54,736 nt of DNA from Prevotella sp. (GTDB taxonomy: Bacteria > Bacteroidota > Bacteroidia > Bacteroidales > Bacteroidaceae). Location: assembly GCA_017965475.1 (NCBI GenBank), contig JAGCPV010000099.1, positions 1-54,736 on the forward strand. Reading direction: 5' to 3'. Within the stretch, counting starts at the first letter, position 1. Each line of letters begins with the position of its first letter. The position numbers and the translations under genes were made by a program. A model generated the notes under the pieces. That model saw only the letters and a program-made list of their open reading frames with translations. It searched no databases and was not told the DNA's origin. Below are positions 33,119 to 41,996 of the stretch, one piece after another.

Positions 33119-33472
33119 ATGGAGATTCTCGTAGTGATAATACCCGCGCTGATTGCCACGATTCTCATCGAGTATGGTGTGCTGATCTTCCTCAGAGAGA
33201 GGCGGAAGAAAGTGCTGTGGTCGTCGGTGGTGGTGAATATCCTGACGAATGTGCCGTTGAACCTCTGGATGATATACCTTCCGTATCCAAACTGGACGGA
33301 TGTGCTGATGGGCGAAATCGTGGTGGTCGTGGTGGAGACATTGTGGTACTACTGGTTTGTGAGGTCACTCAAACGGGCATTCACGTATGGATTCCTCTGT
33401 AATGCCATCAGTTTCCTGACAGGACTGTTGGTCATCTTTGTCGTTGCTTATTTTGTTGTATTACTATCATAA
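33119..33472 (+). CDS. Small four-helix membrane protein, unknown
   Basis: 117 residues, nearly all hydrophobic: helices at about 1-20, 33-52, 60-80 and 92-116, with positive loops (LRERRKKVLWSS, VRSLKRAF) that suggest both ends are on the same face. No family is recognised. It begins 4 nt after the MFS stop and is therefore part of its operon; it could be an accessory subunit. Confidence 0.7.
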   Translation: MEILVVIIPALIATILIEYGVLIFLRERRKKVLWSSVVVNILTNVPLNLWMIYLPYPNWTDVLMGEIVVVVVETLWYYWFVRSLKRAFTYGFLCNAISFLTGLLVIFVVAYFVVLLS

Positions 33473-33494
33473 TAATCATTAACAGTATTAGATT

Positions 33495-33770
33495 ATGTTT
33501 TTAACAGATGTTCTTCCGATTGACCCTGATAGGGTTCGTAGGATTAGGGAAATCAAACCCGTGATTGTCGATACGATTGACACGGTACGCGATTCGATTA
33601 ATGCCACAGAGGATACCCTCGTTGATAGTGTTGCACAGTCGCAGGTGATTCTTGAGAATGCAGGACAGAGTGAGGCTTCGCTGCTGTGGCCGATTGCTGT
33701 GGTAGCCCTTGCACTGGGTGCTTGCCTGTATCTGGCTTATCTGTATAGAAGCCGTCTGGCTGCTAAGTGA
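33495..33770 (+). CDS. Small single-pass membrane protein, unknown
   Basis: 91 residues: a polar, Asp-rich N-terminal 60 residues (LPIDPDRVRRIREIKPVIVD, then VRDSINATEDTLVD), one membrane helix (about 65-85, LLWPIAVVALALGACLYLAY) and a short basic tail (RSRLAAK). Orientation would place the helical domain outside and the tail inside. It follows the four-helix protein by 22 nt and ends 1 nt from the convergent pseudouridine synthase gene. No known family recognised. Confidence 0.65.
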   Translation: MFLTDVLPIDPDRVRRIREIKPVIVDTIDTVRDSINATEDTLVDSVAQSQVILENAGQSEASLLWPIAVVALALGACLYLAYLYRSRLAAK

Positions 33771-33771
33771 C

Positions 33772-34443
33772 TTAGCTGACACCAAAAGTTTGCCAGAGTG
33801 GGTCATCGGGGAGGGGAGCCTCTGCGACGATCGGCTCTTTGGACACAGGATGGATGAACTCCACACGGCGTGACATCAGTGAGATGCTGCCGTCGGGGTT
33901 GCTTCTTGGTGCGCCGTACTTCAGGTCGCCTTTGATGGGACAGCCCATCGCTGCCAACTGGCAGCGGATCTGATGATGACGGCCTGTCATCAGTTGTATT
34001 TCTAATAAGGTGTAGTTGTCGGAATGCCCGATGACCTTGTATTTCAGGATGGCCTTCTTGGTATTCGGCTTCTCGGAATCGTAGGCATAGCTCTTGTTTT
34101 GTTTCTCATTGCGCACGAGCCAGTGGGTGAGCATCCCCTCGGACTCGCGAGGCGTGTTTTTCACGATGGCCCAATAGGTCTTGTGCACCTCACCCTCAGC
34201 AAACATCTTATTAAGTCGGGAGAGGGCTTTCGAGGTACGTGCAAAGACAACGAGACCGCTGACAGGACGATCCAGACGATGCACCACTCCCAGGAATACG
34301 GCCCCGGGCTTCGCGTACTTCTCCTTGATATAGTCCTTTACAATATCAGAGAGGGGGCGATCGCCAGTCTTGTCGCCCTGCACGATCTCCCCACTCTGTT
34401 TGTTGACGATGATAATATGGTTGTCCTCGTAAACGACTTGCAT
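33772..34443 (-). CDS. RluA-family RNA pseudouridine synthase
   Basis: A 223-residue enzyme isomerising uridine to pseudouridine in rRNA or tRNA. The catalytic aspartate is D58 in VHRLDRPVSGLVVF; later motifs are LTGRHHQIRCQLA and GCPIKGDLKYG. It has no S4 domain and is of the short RluA/TruC-like size. The gene ends 1 nt before the fabG stop... that is, it starts 1 nt after fabG ends, so both are in one operon. The exact RNA target cannot be told. Confidence 0.88.
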   Translation of the reverse strand: MQVVYEDNHIIIVNKQSGEIVQGDKTGDRPLSDIVKDYIKEKYAKPGAVFLGVVHRLDRPVSGLVVFARTSKALSRLNKMFAEGEVHKTYWAIVKNTPRESEGMLTHWLVRNEKQNKSYAYDSEKPNTKKAILKYKVIGHSDNYTLLEIQLMTGRHHQIRCQLAAMGCPIKGDLKYGAPRSNPDGSISLMSRRVEFIHPVSKEPIVAEAPLPDDPLWQTFGVS

Positions 34444-34444
34444 A

Positions 34445-35182
34445 TTACATGTTCATACCACCATCGACCTGAATCACCTGACCACTCACGTAGCTCGACA
34501 TGTCGCTGGCGAGGAACGTAGCCACGTTGGCGATATCCTCGACCTGACCACCACGGCGCAGGGGGATCTTGTTGCACCACTCCTTGCGCACCTCCTCAGG
34601 AAGGGCTGCAGTCATCGCTGTCTCAATGAAACCCGGGGCGATGGCGTTGGCACGGATACCCTTGGGACCCATCTCCTGGGCGATACTCTTGGCAAGTGCG
34701 ATCAATCCAGCTTTTGAAGCGGCATAGTTAGCCTGTCCGGCATTTCCGTGAACACCTACCACAGAGGCCATGTTGATGATCGAACCACCACGCTGACGCA
34801 TCATCACAGGCACACAGGCGTGGATGAAGTTGAAGGCTGACTTCAGGTTGACGGCAATCACAGCGTCCCACTGCTGCTCAGTCATACGAAGCATCAGACC
34901 GTCCTTCGTGATACCTGCATTGTTCACCAGAATATCGATGCTGCCAAACTCTTCCTTCACAGCCTTCACCACTTCCTCTGTCTGAGCGAAGTCTGCGGCG
35001 TTCGAAGCGTAGCTCTTGGCCTTCACGCCCAGGGCGGCGATTTCCTTCTCAGTCTCTAAGTTCACCTCGAGGTCGGTGAATGCGATGTTAGCGCCCTCAG
35101 AGGCGTACTTCAGTGCGATAGCCTTTCCGATACCGCGTGCAGCACCTGTAATCAGCGCTGTCTTACCTTCTAATAATCCCAT
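34445..35182 (-). CDS. fabG: 3-oxoacyl-[acyl-carrier-protein] reductase
   Basis: A 245-residue short-chain dehydrogenase: TGAARGIGKAIA (NADPH site), NNAGI, the catalytic Ser in INMASVVG, YAASK (Tyr and Lys), and the C-terminal SSYVSGQVIQVDGGMNM typical of FabG. It reduces 3-ketoacyl-ACP in fatty-acid synthesis. The start at MGLLEGKTALITG excludes 54 upstream codons that overlap the TetR gene. It lies 35 nt after the TetR gene in the same direction. Confidence 0.92.
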   Translation of the reverse strand: MGLLEGKTALITGAARGIGKAIALKYASEGANIAFTDLEVNLETEKEIAALGVKAKSYASNAADFAQTEEVVKAVKEEFGSIDILVNNAGITKDGLMLRMTEQQWDAVIAVNLKSAFNFIHACVPVMMRQRGGSIINMASVVGVHGNAGQANYAASKAGLIALAKSIAQEMGPKGIRANAIAPGFIETAMTAALPEEVRKEWCNKIPLRRGGQVEDIANVATFLASDMSSYVSGQVIQVDGGMNM

Positions 35183-35217
35183 AATTCTTAATTCTAAATT
35201 ATATTTTATGATCTCAG

Positions 35218-35811
35218 TTACTTTCTCTGGAACTTTCCAAGTGCACCATAGACGACCTTCGCCACCTGGGGCTTGGTGTCTTCTTCCTTCATACCGTGGG
35301 CGATACGGCCATAGATATAAGGCACCTCCAGACCCTTGATACAATAGTGCGTGATGTCGGCCACGAGGTCGATGTTGTCGATGTCGAACTCACCGTCCTC
35401 CTTACCTTCCGTATAGACTTTGCGGAAGAGCTCGATCTCCGCATCATCGAAGTGTTTGCGCACCTTCTCCACCATCCAGATGTTACGGAAGAACTCGGCA
35501 CGCAGGTTACCATTGCGCACCACCGTCTCACGGATCATACTCAGATGGGTGTAGATCAGTTCGATAATCTTGTCCTGCGGACGGATCCTACGGGCTGCCA
35601 CCTCGTCGAGTTTGTCGCTCAGACGCTCCAGCTCACCTTCAATGACGGCATAATAGATCTCCTCCTTTGACTTAAAGTAGGTGTAAAGGGTGCGACGACC
35701 TTTTCCGGACTGCAGGGCGATATCGTTCATCGTCGTGTTCTCCAGACCGTTCTTGGCGAACAGCTGGCGCGCTACATCTACCAGTTTTTGTCTTGTTTTA
35801 GAGATGGACAT
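35218..35811 (-). CDS. TetR/AcrR-family transcriptional regulator
   Basis: A 197-residue regulator. The N-terminal helix-turn-helix is standard (LVDVARQLFAKNGLENTTMN, then GRRTLYTYFKSKEEI); the C-terminal ligand domain is all helical. The start is at MSISKTRQK, 27 codons inside the longest frame. It heads a transcript with fabG and the pseudouridine synthase, so control of fatty-acid synthesis (as FapR/FabR-like regulators do elsewhere) is a reasonable guess; nothing in the sequence proves it. Confidence 0.85.
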   Translation of the reverse strand: MSISKTRQKLVDVARQLFAKNGLENTTMNDIALQSGKGRRTLYTYFKSKEEIYYAVIEGELERLSDKLDEVAARRIRPQDKIIELIYTHLSMIRETVVRNGNLRAEFFRNIWMVEKVRKHFDDAEIELFRKVYTEGKEDGEFDIDNIDLVADITHYCIKGLEVPYIYGRIAHGMKEEDTKPQVAKVVYGALGKFQRK

Positions 35812-35861
35812 GTTTGCTTCCTCCTTATGATTAAATAATTGCACACAACTATTACGGTGTG

Positions 35862-35869
35862 CAAAATTA
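35862..35869 (-). promoter_or_regulatory. -7 box TAATTTTG for the TetR-fabG operon
   Basis: Reverse-strand TAATTTTGC lies 51 nt before the regulator start; the region between contains TTGTGTGCAATTATTT, a possible operator. Confidence 0.45.
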
Positions 35870-35949
35870 AGGGTTTTCTTTGAATTGAGCAAGAAAACTG
35901 ACGGAAAAAGTTGAGAAAAATGACATTTTTCAAAAAAATCGCATAATTA

Positions 35950-35981
35950 TTTGCGTATGTCGGAAAAAAGTTGTACCTTTG
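35950..35981 (+). promoter_or_regulatory. Consensus promoter of the initiator tRNA gene
   Basis: TTTG (35950-35953), 20-nt spacer, TACCTTTG (35974-35981), about 24 nt before the mature tRNA 5' end. Confidence 0.7.
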
Positions 35982-36004
35982 CACCCGCTTAAGAAAAATG
36001 ACAT

Positions 36005-36077
36005 CGCGGAGTGGAGCAGTTGGTAGCTCGCCAGGCTCATAACCTGGAGGTCGCACGTTCGAATCCTGCCTCCGCAA
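36005..36077 (+). tRNA. Initiator tRNA-Met (CAT)
   Basis: A 73-nt cloverleaf: acceptor CGCGGAG/CTCCGCA with the C1-A72 mismatch that marks bacterial initiator tRNA, D arm GAGC/GCTC, anticodon arm CCAGG-CTCATAA-CCTGG, variable loop AGGTC, T arm GCACG-TTCGAAT-CCTGC. CCA is not encoded. The T stem has one C-C mismatch (C52/C62), which is unusual; the normal Bacteroidales form, from memory, has G here. A strong terminator follows 5 nt later. Confidence 0.92.
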
Positions 36078-36081
36078 CTAA

Positions 36082-36124
36082 GAGAGAAGCGCTAACCATT
36101 TCGGTTAGCGCTTCTCTCGTTTTA
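36082..36124. terminator. Perfect 16-bp hairpin between the tRNA and the lactate oxidase gene
   Basis: GAGAGAAGCGCTAACC and GGTTAGCGCTTCTCTC flank ATTTC, followed by GTTTTATC. It ends the tRNA transcript and may also serve the convergent gene, whose stop is next to it. Confidence 0.85.
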
Positions 36125-39100
36125 TCAGCCTTCCTTCTTCGTCGTACACTCGTTGACGAGATAGACGATGCTCATGTACGGGATGCCTGTGTTCGTCTCG
36201 AGACCGATCTCACAGGTACGGCTATTGGAGTAGCCCACCTCGATATGGTTGGCCTCGATCTGTGGACGGAGTTTGCGCAGACCATATTTGTTGAGTTCTG
36301 GGAAGGTGAAGCCCCTGTCGCCAGCGAAGCCGCAACAGCCTACGCCCTCTGGCAGATAAACCTTCGTGGAACACATCTTGGCAAGATTGATGAGATCATC
36401 AGCCACACCCATCTGTCGTGTAGAACAGGTGATATGCAGGGCGATAGGACGGCCGATGGGATGGAAGTCGAGACGATCCACGAGATATTTCATAATAAAC
36501 TCGGCGGGCTCGTAGAGTTTCATCTTCTTCATGACCTTCTTCATACGGTGCAGACAGGGACTCTGGGCACAGAGCACGGGATATTTGCCCTCCTTGGAGG
36601 CTTTCCACAGTGCCAGCTCCAGTTCAGCACTCTTACGGTCGGCGATGTCGAGCATACCCTTCGACTCCCAGATCTGGCCACAGCACATCTTCTCCATACC
36701 CTCTGGGAAGATCACCTCGTAGCCAGCCTTTGCCATCAGTTGGATGACCTCATCCACAAGGTCGTGAATCTTGCCACCATGCTTCGACTGACCCATCGTT
36801 TGATTGATACAACTGGGGAAATAGACCACCTTCAAGGGGTTCTCCTCCGTAGGCTGGTTATGGGGCAGCGAACGGTCGATGATAAACTGTGTGAGGTCGG
36901 ACTTCTTGGGCTGGCGGTGCTTCTTCGGCATGGCCGTCGTCCAGAGGGGCATACCCATCTTGTTCATCGTACGACAGACCGTTGTCATCAGTTTCGGACC
37001 GAGGGTGACGTGGGCGGCATGGGCCACATCGAGTACCACGCGCAATCCAGACTTGATGCCTGCCATGTGGTTGGCGGCAAACTCACCAACCTGATAGCCT
37101 ATGGTACTGTTGTTCATATCCATCTGACGGATCAGGTGTGTCAGTTCGCCCGTGTTGATCTTCATCGGACAGGAGGTAGAGCAGAGACCATCCGTCGCAC
37201 AGGTCTGGTCACCAAAGTACTTGTATTGTTTCTTTAGGGTTGCCACACGCTTGGGATCCTTTCCTGTGGCCTCCAGTTCACGGATCTCGCGCTGTACGGC
37301 GATACGCATACGACTCGACAGCGTCAGACCGCATGACATACAGTTCACCTCACAGAAGCCGCACTCGATACACTTGTTGGCACGCTTCACCTGTTCGATG
37401 GTCTCTTTGGCCGTCGAGAGTTTGGGATCCATCAGGTAATGGCCGCCATCAGGCACACTCTTGAAGTCGAAATCTAATACGGGCAATGGCTTCAGACACT
37501 TGATGAAGCACTCAGGATCGTCGTTGAAGATCACGCCCTGGTTCAGCAGTCCCTCAGGATCGAAGATGGCCTTGAGTTCCTTCATGGCCTCGTAGGCCTT
37601 GTCGCGCCACTCGTACTTCACGAACGGTGCCATATTACGGCCCGTGCCGTGTTCAGCCTTCAGCGAACCGTCGTATTCCTCGACAACGAGTTTTGCCACA
37701 TCGCGCATCATCTCTGCATAGCGGGCCACCTCGTGCTCATCAGCGAAACTCTGGTTCAGGATGAAGTGGTAGTTGCCCTCGAAGGCATGACCATAGATAC
37801 AGGCGTCATCGTAGCCGTGATCGGCGATGAGTTTCTGCAGTTTCACCGTTGCCTCTGGCAGCGACTCGATGGGGAAGGCTACATCCTCGATGAGACACGA
37901 GGTACCGATGGGACGCGTACCGCCCACGCTGGGGAAGATACCTGAGCGGATGGCCCAGTACTTGCCATAGACCTTCGGATCTTCCGTGAACTCGGCAGGG
38001 ATATAGAGACGGAACTTACCCAGACACTCTTTGATCTTTTCGATCTTTTCGAGGAGTTGCTCGTGGGTGATACCCTTCGTCTCCGTGAGGATAGCCGTCA
38101 GGTTGTGATAGTCGCCAGGTTCCACACCTTCGATCTTACCAGCATCCACATCCTGCTTATATTGCAGGAACACGGGATCATCGACGGAGTTCAGCGACAT
38201 ATAGTCGAGCATCTCAGCACTCTTCACCATCAGGTTCTCAGCACTCATCTTCAGATCCTCGTCGCCAGCTTTCAGTTTCTTCATGGCCACCACGGCCTCG
38301 CAACTCTCCTTCATCGTCATGAAATAGACCATCGCCGAGGCTTTGTACTTATAATCGTAGAGTGTCTTCATTGTCACCTCTGAAAGGAAGGCGAGCGTAC
38401 CCTCAGAACCCACCATCGAGTGGGCGATGATGTCGAAGGGATCGTCGTAGGCGATGAGCGGACGGAGGTTCAGACCCGTCACGTTCTTAATACTATATTT
38501 GGTACGTATGCGCGCGGCCAGTTCTTCGTCGGCTCGCACCTTGTCGCGCAGGGCCTCAATCTTGGCGATAAACTCAGGATGACTCTTGCGGAAGGCCTCC
38601 TTGCTCTCTTCTGAGCCTGTATCCAATACCGTACCATCAGTGAGGATGATACGTGCCGATACCATCATACGGTCGCTGTTGGCATGCACACCACAGTTCA
38701 TACCTGAGGCATTGTTGATGACGATACCACCAACCATCGCACTACCTATTGAGGCAGGATCAGGCGGGAACACCCGACCGTAGGGCTTCAGGATCTCATT
38801 CACCCTGGCACCCACGATACCAGGCTGTAACTTGATGGTGTCCTGGTTTTCGCCAATCTCGTATTTCTCCCAGTGCTTACCTGCTACGATCAGCACGGAG
38901 TCGGTACAACTCTGTCCAGAGAGCGAGGTACCGGCAGCACGGAAGGTAAACGGCAATTTATGCTTCTGGCATGTTTTGACGATTTTAGAGATTTCCTCCT
39001 CGCCATCACTACGGATGACAACCTTTGGAATCTGGCGGTAGAAACTGGCGTCCGTTCCCCAGCCGAGGGTGCGGAGCTCATCGGTATAAATACGGTCAGA

Positions 39101-39142
39101 CGGTAGGAATTGTCTGAGGTCGGAAAGGAATTGTTGAATCAT
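36125..39142 (-). CDS. FAD-linked oxidase/Fe-S protein fusion, probable D-lactate dehydrogenase
   Basis: A 1005-residue flavin and iron-sulfur fusion (GlcD-GlpC type). The FAD-binding domain is about 30-250 (FRAAGTSLSGQS is the flavin loop; GSAMVGGIVINNASG follows). Next come the FAD-oxidase C-terminal domain, two ferredoxin clusters (CIECGFCEVNC and CATDGLCSTSCP) and CCG cysteine-rich domains (CCGQIWESKG and GCCGFAGDRG). Such proteins oxidise D-lactate or 2-hydroxyglutarate-type acids and pass electrons to quinone or flavodoxin. The divergent lactate permease gene strongly favours D-lactate. It lacks membrane helices. Confidence 0.85.
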   Translation of the reverse strand: MIQQFLSDLRQFLPSDRIYTDELRTLGWGTDASFYRQIPKVVIRSDGEEEISKIVKTCQKHKLPFTFRAAGTSLSGQSCTDSVLIVAGKHWEKYEIGENQDTIKLQPGIVGARVNEILKPYGRVFPPDPASIGSAMVGGIVINNASGMNCGVHANSDRMMVSARIILTDGTVLDTGSEESKEAFRKSHPEFIAKIEALRDKVRADEELAARIRTKYSIKNVTGLNLRPLIAYDDPFDIIAHSMVGSEGTLAFLSEVTMKTLYDYKYKASAMVYFMTMKESCEAVVAMKKLKAGDEDLKMSAENLMVKSAEMLDYMSLNSVDDPVFLQYKQDVDAGKIEGVEPGDYHNLTAILTETKGITHEQLLEKIEKIKECLGKFRLYIPAEFTEDPKVYGKYWAIRSGIFPSVGGTRPIGTSCLIEDVAFPIESLPEATVKLQKLIADHGYDDACIYGHAFEGNYHFILNQSFADEHEVARYAEMMRDVAKLVVEEYDGSLKAEHGTGRNMAPFVKYEWRDKAYEAMKELKAIFDPEGLLNQGVIFNDDPECFIKCLKPLPVLDFDFKSVPDGGHYLMDPKLSTAKETIEQVKRANKCIECGFCEVNCMSCGLTLSSRMRIAVQREIRELEATGKDPKRVATLKKQYKYFGDQTCATDGLCSTSCPMKINTGELTHLIRQMDMNNSTIGYQVGEFAANHMAGIKSGLRVVLDVAHAAHVTLGPKLMTTVCRTMNKMGMPLWTTAMPKKHRQPKKSDLTQFIIDRSLPHNQPTEENPLKVVYFPSCINQTMGQSKHGGKIHDLVDEVIQLMAKAGYEVIFPEGMEKMCCGQIWESKGMLDIADRKSAELELALWKASKEGKYPVLCAQSPCLHRMKKVMKKMKLYEPAEFIMKYLVDRLDFHPIGRPIALHITCSTRQMGVADDLINLAKMCSTKVYLPEGVGCCGFAGDRGFTFPELNKYGLRKLRPQIEANHIEVGYSNSRTCEIGLETNTGIPYMSIVYLVNECTTKKEG

Positions 39143-39180
39143 AGGTCGTTATTGGTTTTTAGCGTGTATTACTTTTGGGG

Positions 39181-39188
39181 CAAAGATA
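39181..39188 (-). promoter_or_regulatory. -7 box TATCTTTG for the lactate oxidase
   Basis: Reverse-strand TATCTTTGC lies 39 nt before the start codon, in the divergent region shared with the permease promoter. Confidence 0.5.
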
Positions 39189-39259
39189 CAAAAAAGAAAT
39201 GAAAAGTGACTGGTAATTCGGGGATTGTTTTCCTCCGTTTTTATTTTTTTCACTAAATT

Positions 39260-39293
39260 ATTGTGGAAATCTCGCAAAAAGTTCGTACATTTG
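39260..39293 (+). promoter_or_regulatory. Promoter of the lactate permease
   Basis: ATTG (39260-39263), 22-nt spacer and TACATTTG (39286-39293), leaving a leader of about 50 nt. Confidence 0.45.
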
Positions 39294-39351
39294 GCCTCAA
39301 ATTGCAGTATTGCGGACAACAACTTATATAATAACAAATAACTAAAAACCT

Positions 39352-40956
39352 ATGTCAGCATTAGTATCTGTCATTCCTATTCTATTGCTCATTGTCCTGA
39401 TGATGGGCTTTAAAGTATCTGGTTACAAGAGTGCCATGATCACTCTGGTTGTAACAATCATCCTGGCCTTGTTCGCGGCTCCCGCTATGGGTATCGTGCC
39501 AGAGAAGTATGCCAATGTGTCTATCTATGGTGTGACGCTCTGGTCTGTCGTCGAGGGATTCCTCAAGGCCTGCTTCCCGATCATTCTGATTATCATCTGT
39601 GCGATCTTCAGCTACAACATCCTCTGTGAGACGAAGGAGATTGAGACCATCAAGACGCAGTTTATCCAGATGACCTCCGACAAGGGTCTGCTGGTGTTGC
39701 TCCTGACTTGGGGTCTTGGTGGTGTGCTCGAAGGTATGGCCGGTTTCGGAACGGCTGTGGCTATCCCTGCAGCTATCCTCATTGGACTGGGCTTCAAACC
39801 GATGTTCTCTGCTGTGATCTGTCTGGTGGCTAATACAGTGGCTGTAGGTTTTGGTGCTGTAGGTCTGCCAGCCACGACACTCGCCAACCAGGTGGCTGCC
39901 AGTGGCGTGGCTACGCCTGAGGAACTCTGTGAGGTGGCTACGTTTATCATCCTTCAGCTTTCGCTGATGTTCTTCATCACACCGTTCCTCATCTTGATGA
40001 TGACTGATAAGACGAAGATCGTGAAGAATATCTCCATCGCCCTTTTTGTGGGTACGTTCTCTATCATCGTGCAGTTTTGCTGTGCTCATTTCATTGGTCC
40101 TGAGACGCCTGCCATCCTCGGTTCTGTGGCTGCCATCATCGCCATGCTGATCTACAACAAACTGTTCATTAAGAAGGAAAGTGCCGCTGATACCGTTCAG
40201 GTGGAGCATCAGAAGTTTGGCCTTGCCAAGACCCTCAAGGCATGGAGTGTCTATGGCCTGATCATCTTCTTCATCCTGATTTCAAGTAAGATCGTTCCTC
40301 CTGTCAACGAACTGCTCAACAACACGTTGGTGACCAAGTTTGACATGCCCGTCATTGGCAACACCTTTAAGTTCGGCTGGCTCTCCAATGCGGGTCTGAT
40401 GATTTTCTTGGGTGCCGTCATTGGTGGTCTAATTCAGGGTATGAGCTTTGGCAGTCTGATGAAGTTGCTTGGCAAGACTACGCTTAACCTCCAGAAGACG
40501 GTGGTGACCATCTGCTGTCTGGTGGCTATGGCCATGCTGATGAACAATACGGGTATGACCAACGATATCGCCAAGGGTCTTGTACTCTTGACAGGTTCCG
40601 CCTTCCCGTTCTTTGCTCCTCTCATTGGTTCTATTGGTACCTTCGTGACGGGTAGTGCCACTAACGCCAACATCCTCTTCGGTAAACTGCAGGCTACAGC
40701 CGCCAGCGACCTGGGATTGGTGAACCAGGGTACGTTCTTTGGTGTGACTGGTAACGAGACCAACTGGCTCGCCGCTGCCAACTGTGCAGGTTCTGAAGGT
40801 GGAAAGTTGCTCTCGCCACAGAGTATCGCCATCGCTACGGCCGCCTGTGATATGGAGGGTCAGGACGGAGATATCATGCGCAAGACGATGCCGTTCGCTA
40901 TCTTCTGGATCCTGATGAACGGTCTGATGGTCTTCCTTGGCCTCCATGTCATCTAA
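39352..40956 (+). CDS. L-lactate permease family (LctP) transporter
   Basis: A 534-residue protein with about 12-14 membrane helices and LctP landmarks: GGVLEGMAGFGTAVAIPAAI, NTVAVGFGAVGLPATTLANQ and the end motif NCAGSEGGKLLSPQSIAIA. The family carries D- or L-lactate and glycolate with protons. It is divergent from the D-lactate dehydrogenase-like gene, giving an uptake-and-oxidation (or export) pair. The downstream TPR-like gene lies 30 nt away. Confidence 0.9.
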   Translation: MSALVSVIPILLLIVLMMGFKVSGYKSAMITLVVTIILALFAAPAMGIVPEKYANVSIYGVTLWSVVEGFLKACFPIILIIICAIFSYNILCETKEIETIKTQFIQMTSDKGLLVLLLTWGLGGVLEGMAGFGTAVAIPAAILIGLGFKPMFSAVICLVANTVAVGFGAVGLPATTLANQVAASGVATPEELCEVATFIILQLSLMFFITPFLILMMTDKTKIVKNISIALFVGTFSIIVQFCCAHFIGPETPAILGSVAAIIAMLIYNKLFIKKESAADTVQVEHQKFGLAKTLKAWSVYGLIIFFILISSKIVPPVNELLNNTLVTKFDMPVIGNTFKFGWLSNAGLMIFLGAVIGGLIQGMSFGSLMKLLGKTTLNLQKTVVTICCLVAMAMLMNNTGMTNDIAKGLVLLTGSAFPFFAPLIGSIGTFVTGSATNANILFGKLQATAASDLGLVNQGTFFGVTGNETNWLAAANCAGSEGGKLLSPQSIAIATAACDMEGQDGDIMRKTMPFAIFWILMNGLMVFLGLHVI

Positions 40957-40986
40957 AACATAAGATAGATTGTAAAACAAACAACG

Positions 40987-41934
40987 ATGAAAAGGGTATT
41001 AACTATCGTGGCGCTGATGTGCGCCGTGGCATTCCAGGCGAATGCACAGGAGAGTCCGGAAGAGGCTTTAAAGTATGCTGAAGACAAAGCCAAGTTAGCC
41101 GATGAGAACCCCACAAACGGCAAGATGCAGTATCAGGCCGCCATGGCATTCCTTAACGAAAATCTTGGAGATAAGATTGACGTTGATCGTGCCCTGCCTT
41201 ACGCAGAGCGCGCTCTGAAGATTGCCCAAGAGCAAACCGTACCCCAAGACACGCTGATGGGCCTTACTTGTCAAAGTCTCGGAACCATTTATATGAGGAA
41301 ACAAGACATAGTCAAAAGCTTAGCCTACTACGAGATGGCGACTAACGCGTTTGAACAGGAACTGGGCAAGTACGATCCCGTCACTAACGGTCTCAAACTT
41401 ATCTATGGTTATTTTTTAGGTGCTGTCGATCCTACACAAGCCTTTAGTGTCGTTTCGGATGCCTTCAAAAACAATTCCATGGCTCAATACGACAAGCGAA
41501 TCCAGAACATCGACGAGGCAACCATTATGGCCGAGTTAGCCCTGGAGACGCTTATTAACCAACAGACTCAGGTTTACCGTTATGCTGTGCCCCAGATTAC
41601 TTACAATGGCAAGAGGCAGTTCCTCGTGCAGGTGCCCACCTGGAATATCGAGAGACCGCTTGTGGGGTGGATGCAGCAAAACTATCTGGAAGATGAAGAG
41701 GATGAGGCAACACCCCAGGACGATATCATACTCTGCGATGATAACTTTCAGTTCACCGTTATACCCTATGCAGACAAGAGTGAAATCAAATTGAACTTCA
41801 ATTTTAGGTATTTCCCCTCTAATCCTAACCAGTTGACTGTCAACCCCGACGATACCCGCATCTGGTTCTTCAAACCCGAGTACTTCAAGAAGCTACTCTC
41901 CCAGTACCGCGAGTTTAAGGCAGCAAAGAAATAG
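40987..41934 (+). CDS. Secreted helical (TPR-like) protein, unknown
   Basis: 315 residues with a signal peptide (MKRVLTIVALMCAVAFQANAQ). Residues 25-190 form helical pairs like TPRs (ALPYAERALKIAQEQT, LTCQSLGTIYMRKQDIVKSL). The rest, 195-315, is a beta-rich part with an acidic loop (EDEEDEATPQDD) and ends in a basic helix. It lies 30 nt after the lactate permease, so it may share its transcript; a terminator follows. No named family recognised. Confidence 0.65.
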   Translation: MKRVLTIVALMCAVAFQANAQESPEEALKYAEDKAKLADENPTNGKMQYQAAMAFLNENLGDKIDVDRALPYAERALKIAQEQTVPQDTLMGLTCQSLGTIYMRKQDIVKSLAYYEMATNAFEQELGKYDPVTNGLKLIYGYFLGAVDPTQAFSVVSDAFKNNSMAQYDKRIQNIDEATIMAELALETLINQQTQVYRYAVPQITYNGKRQFLVQVPTWNIERPLVGWMQQNYLEDEEDEATPQDDIILCDDNFQFTVIPYADKSEIKLNFNFRYFPSNPNQLTVNPDDTRIWFFKPEYFKKLLSQYREFKAAKK

Positions 41935-41947
41935 GAGTATCTATAAC

Positions 41948-41976
41948 GGGGAGCCACGCACGAGGCTCCCCGATGT
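41948..41976 (+). terminator. Rho-independent terminator after the TPR-like gene
   Basis: GGGGAGCC/GGCTCCCC stem, 8-nt loop, then GATGTTTTG. A short T run makes it moderate. Confidence 0.65.
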
Positions 41977-41996
41977 TTTGTTGGCAGGGACCCCGA

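Noticed and set aside
36011-37237. Open frame of 408 codons starting inside the initiator tRNA
   Set aside because: It runs through a tRNA, a terminator and antisense to the lactate oxidase; no recognisable protein.
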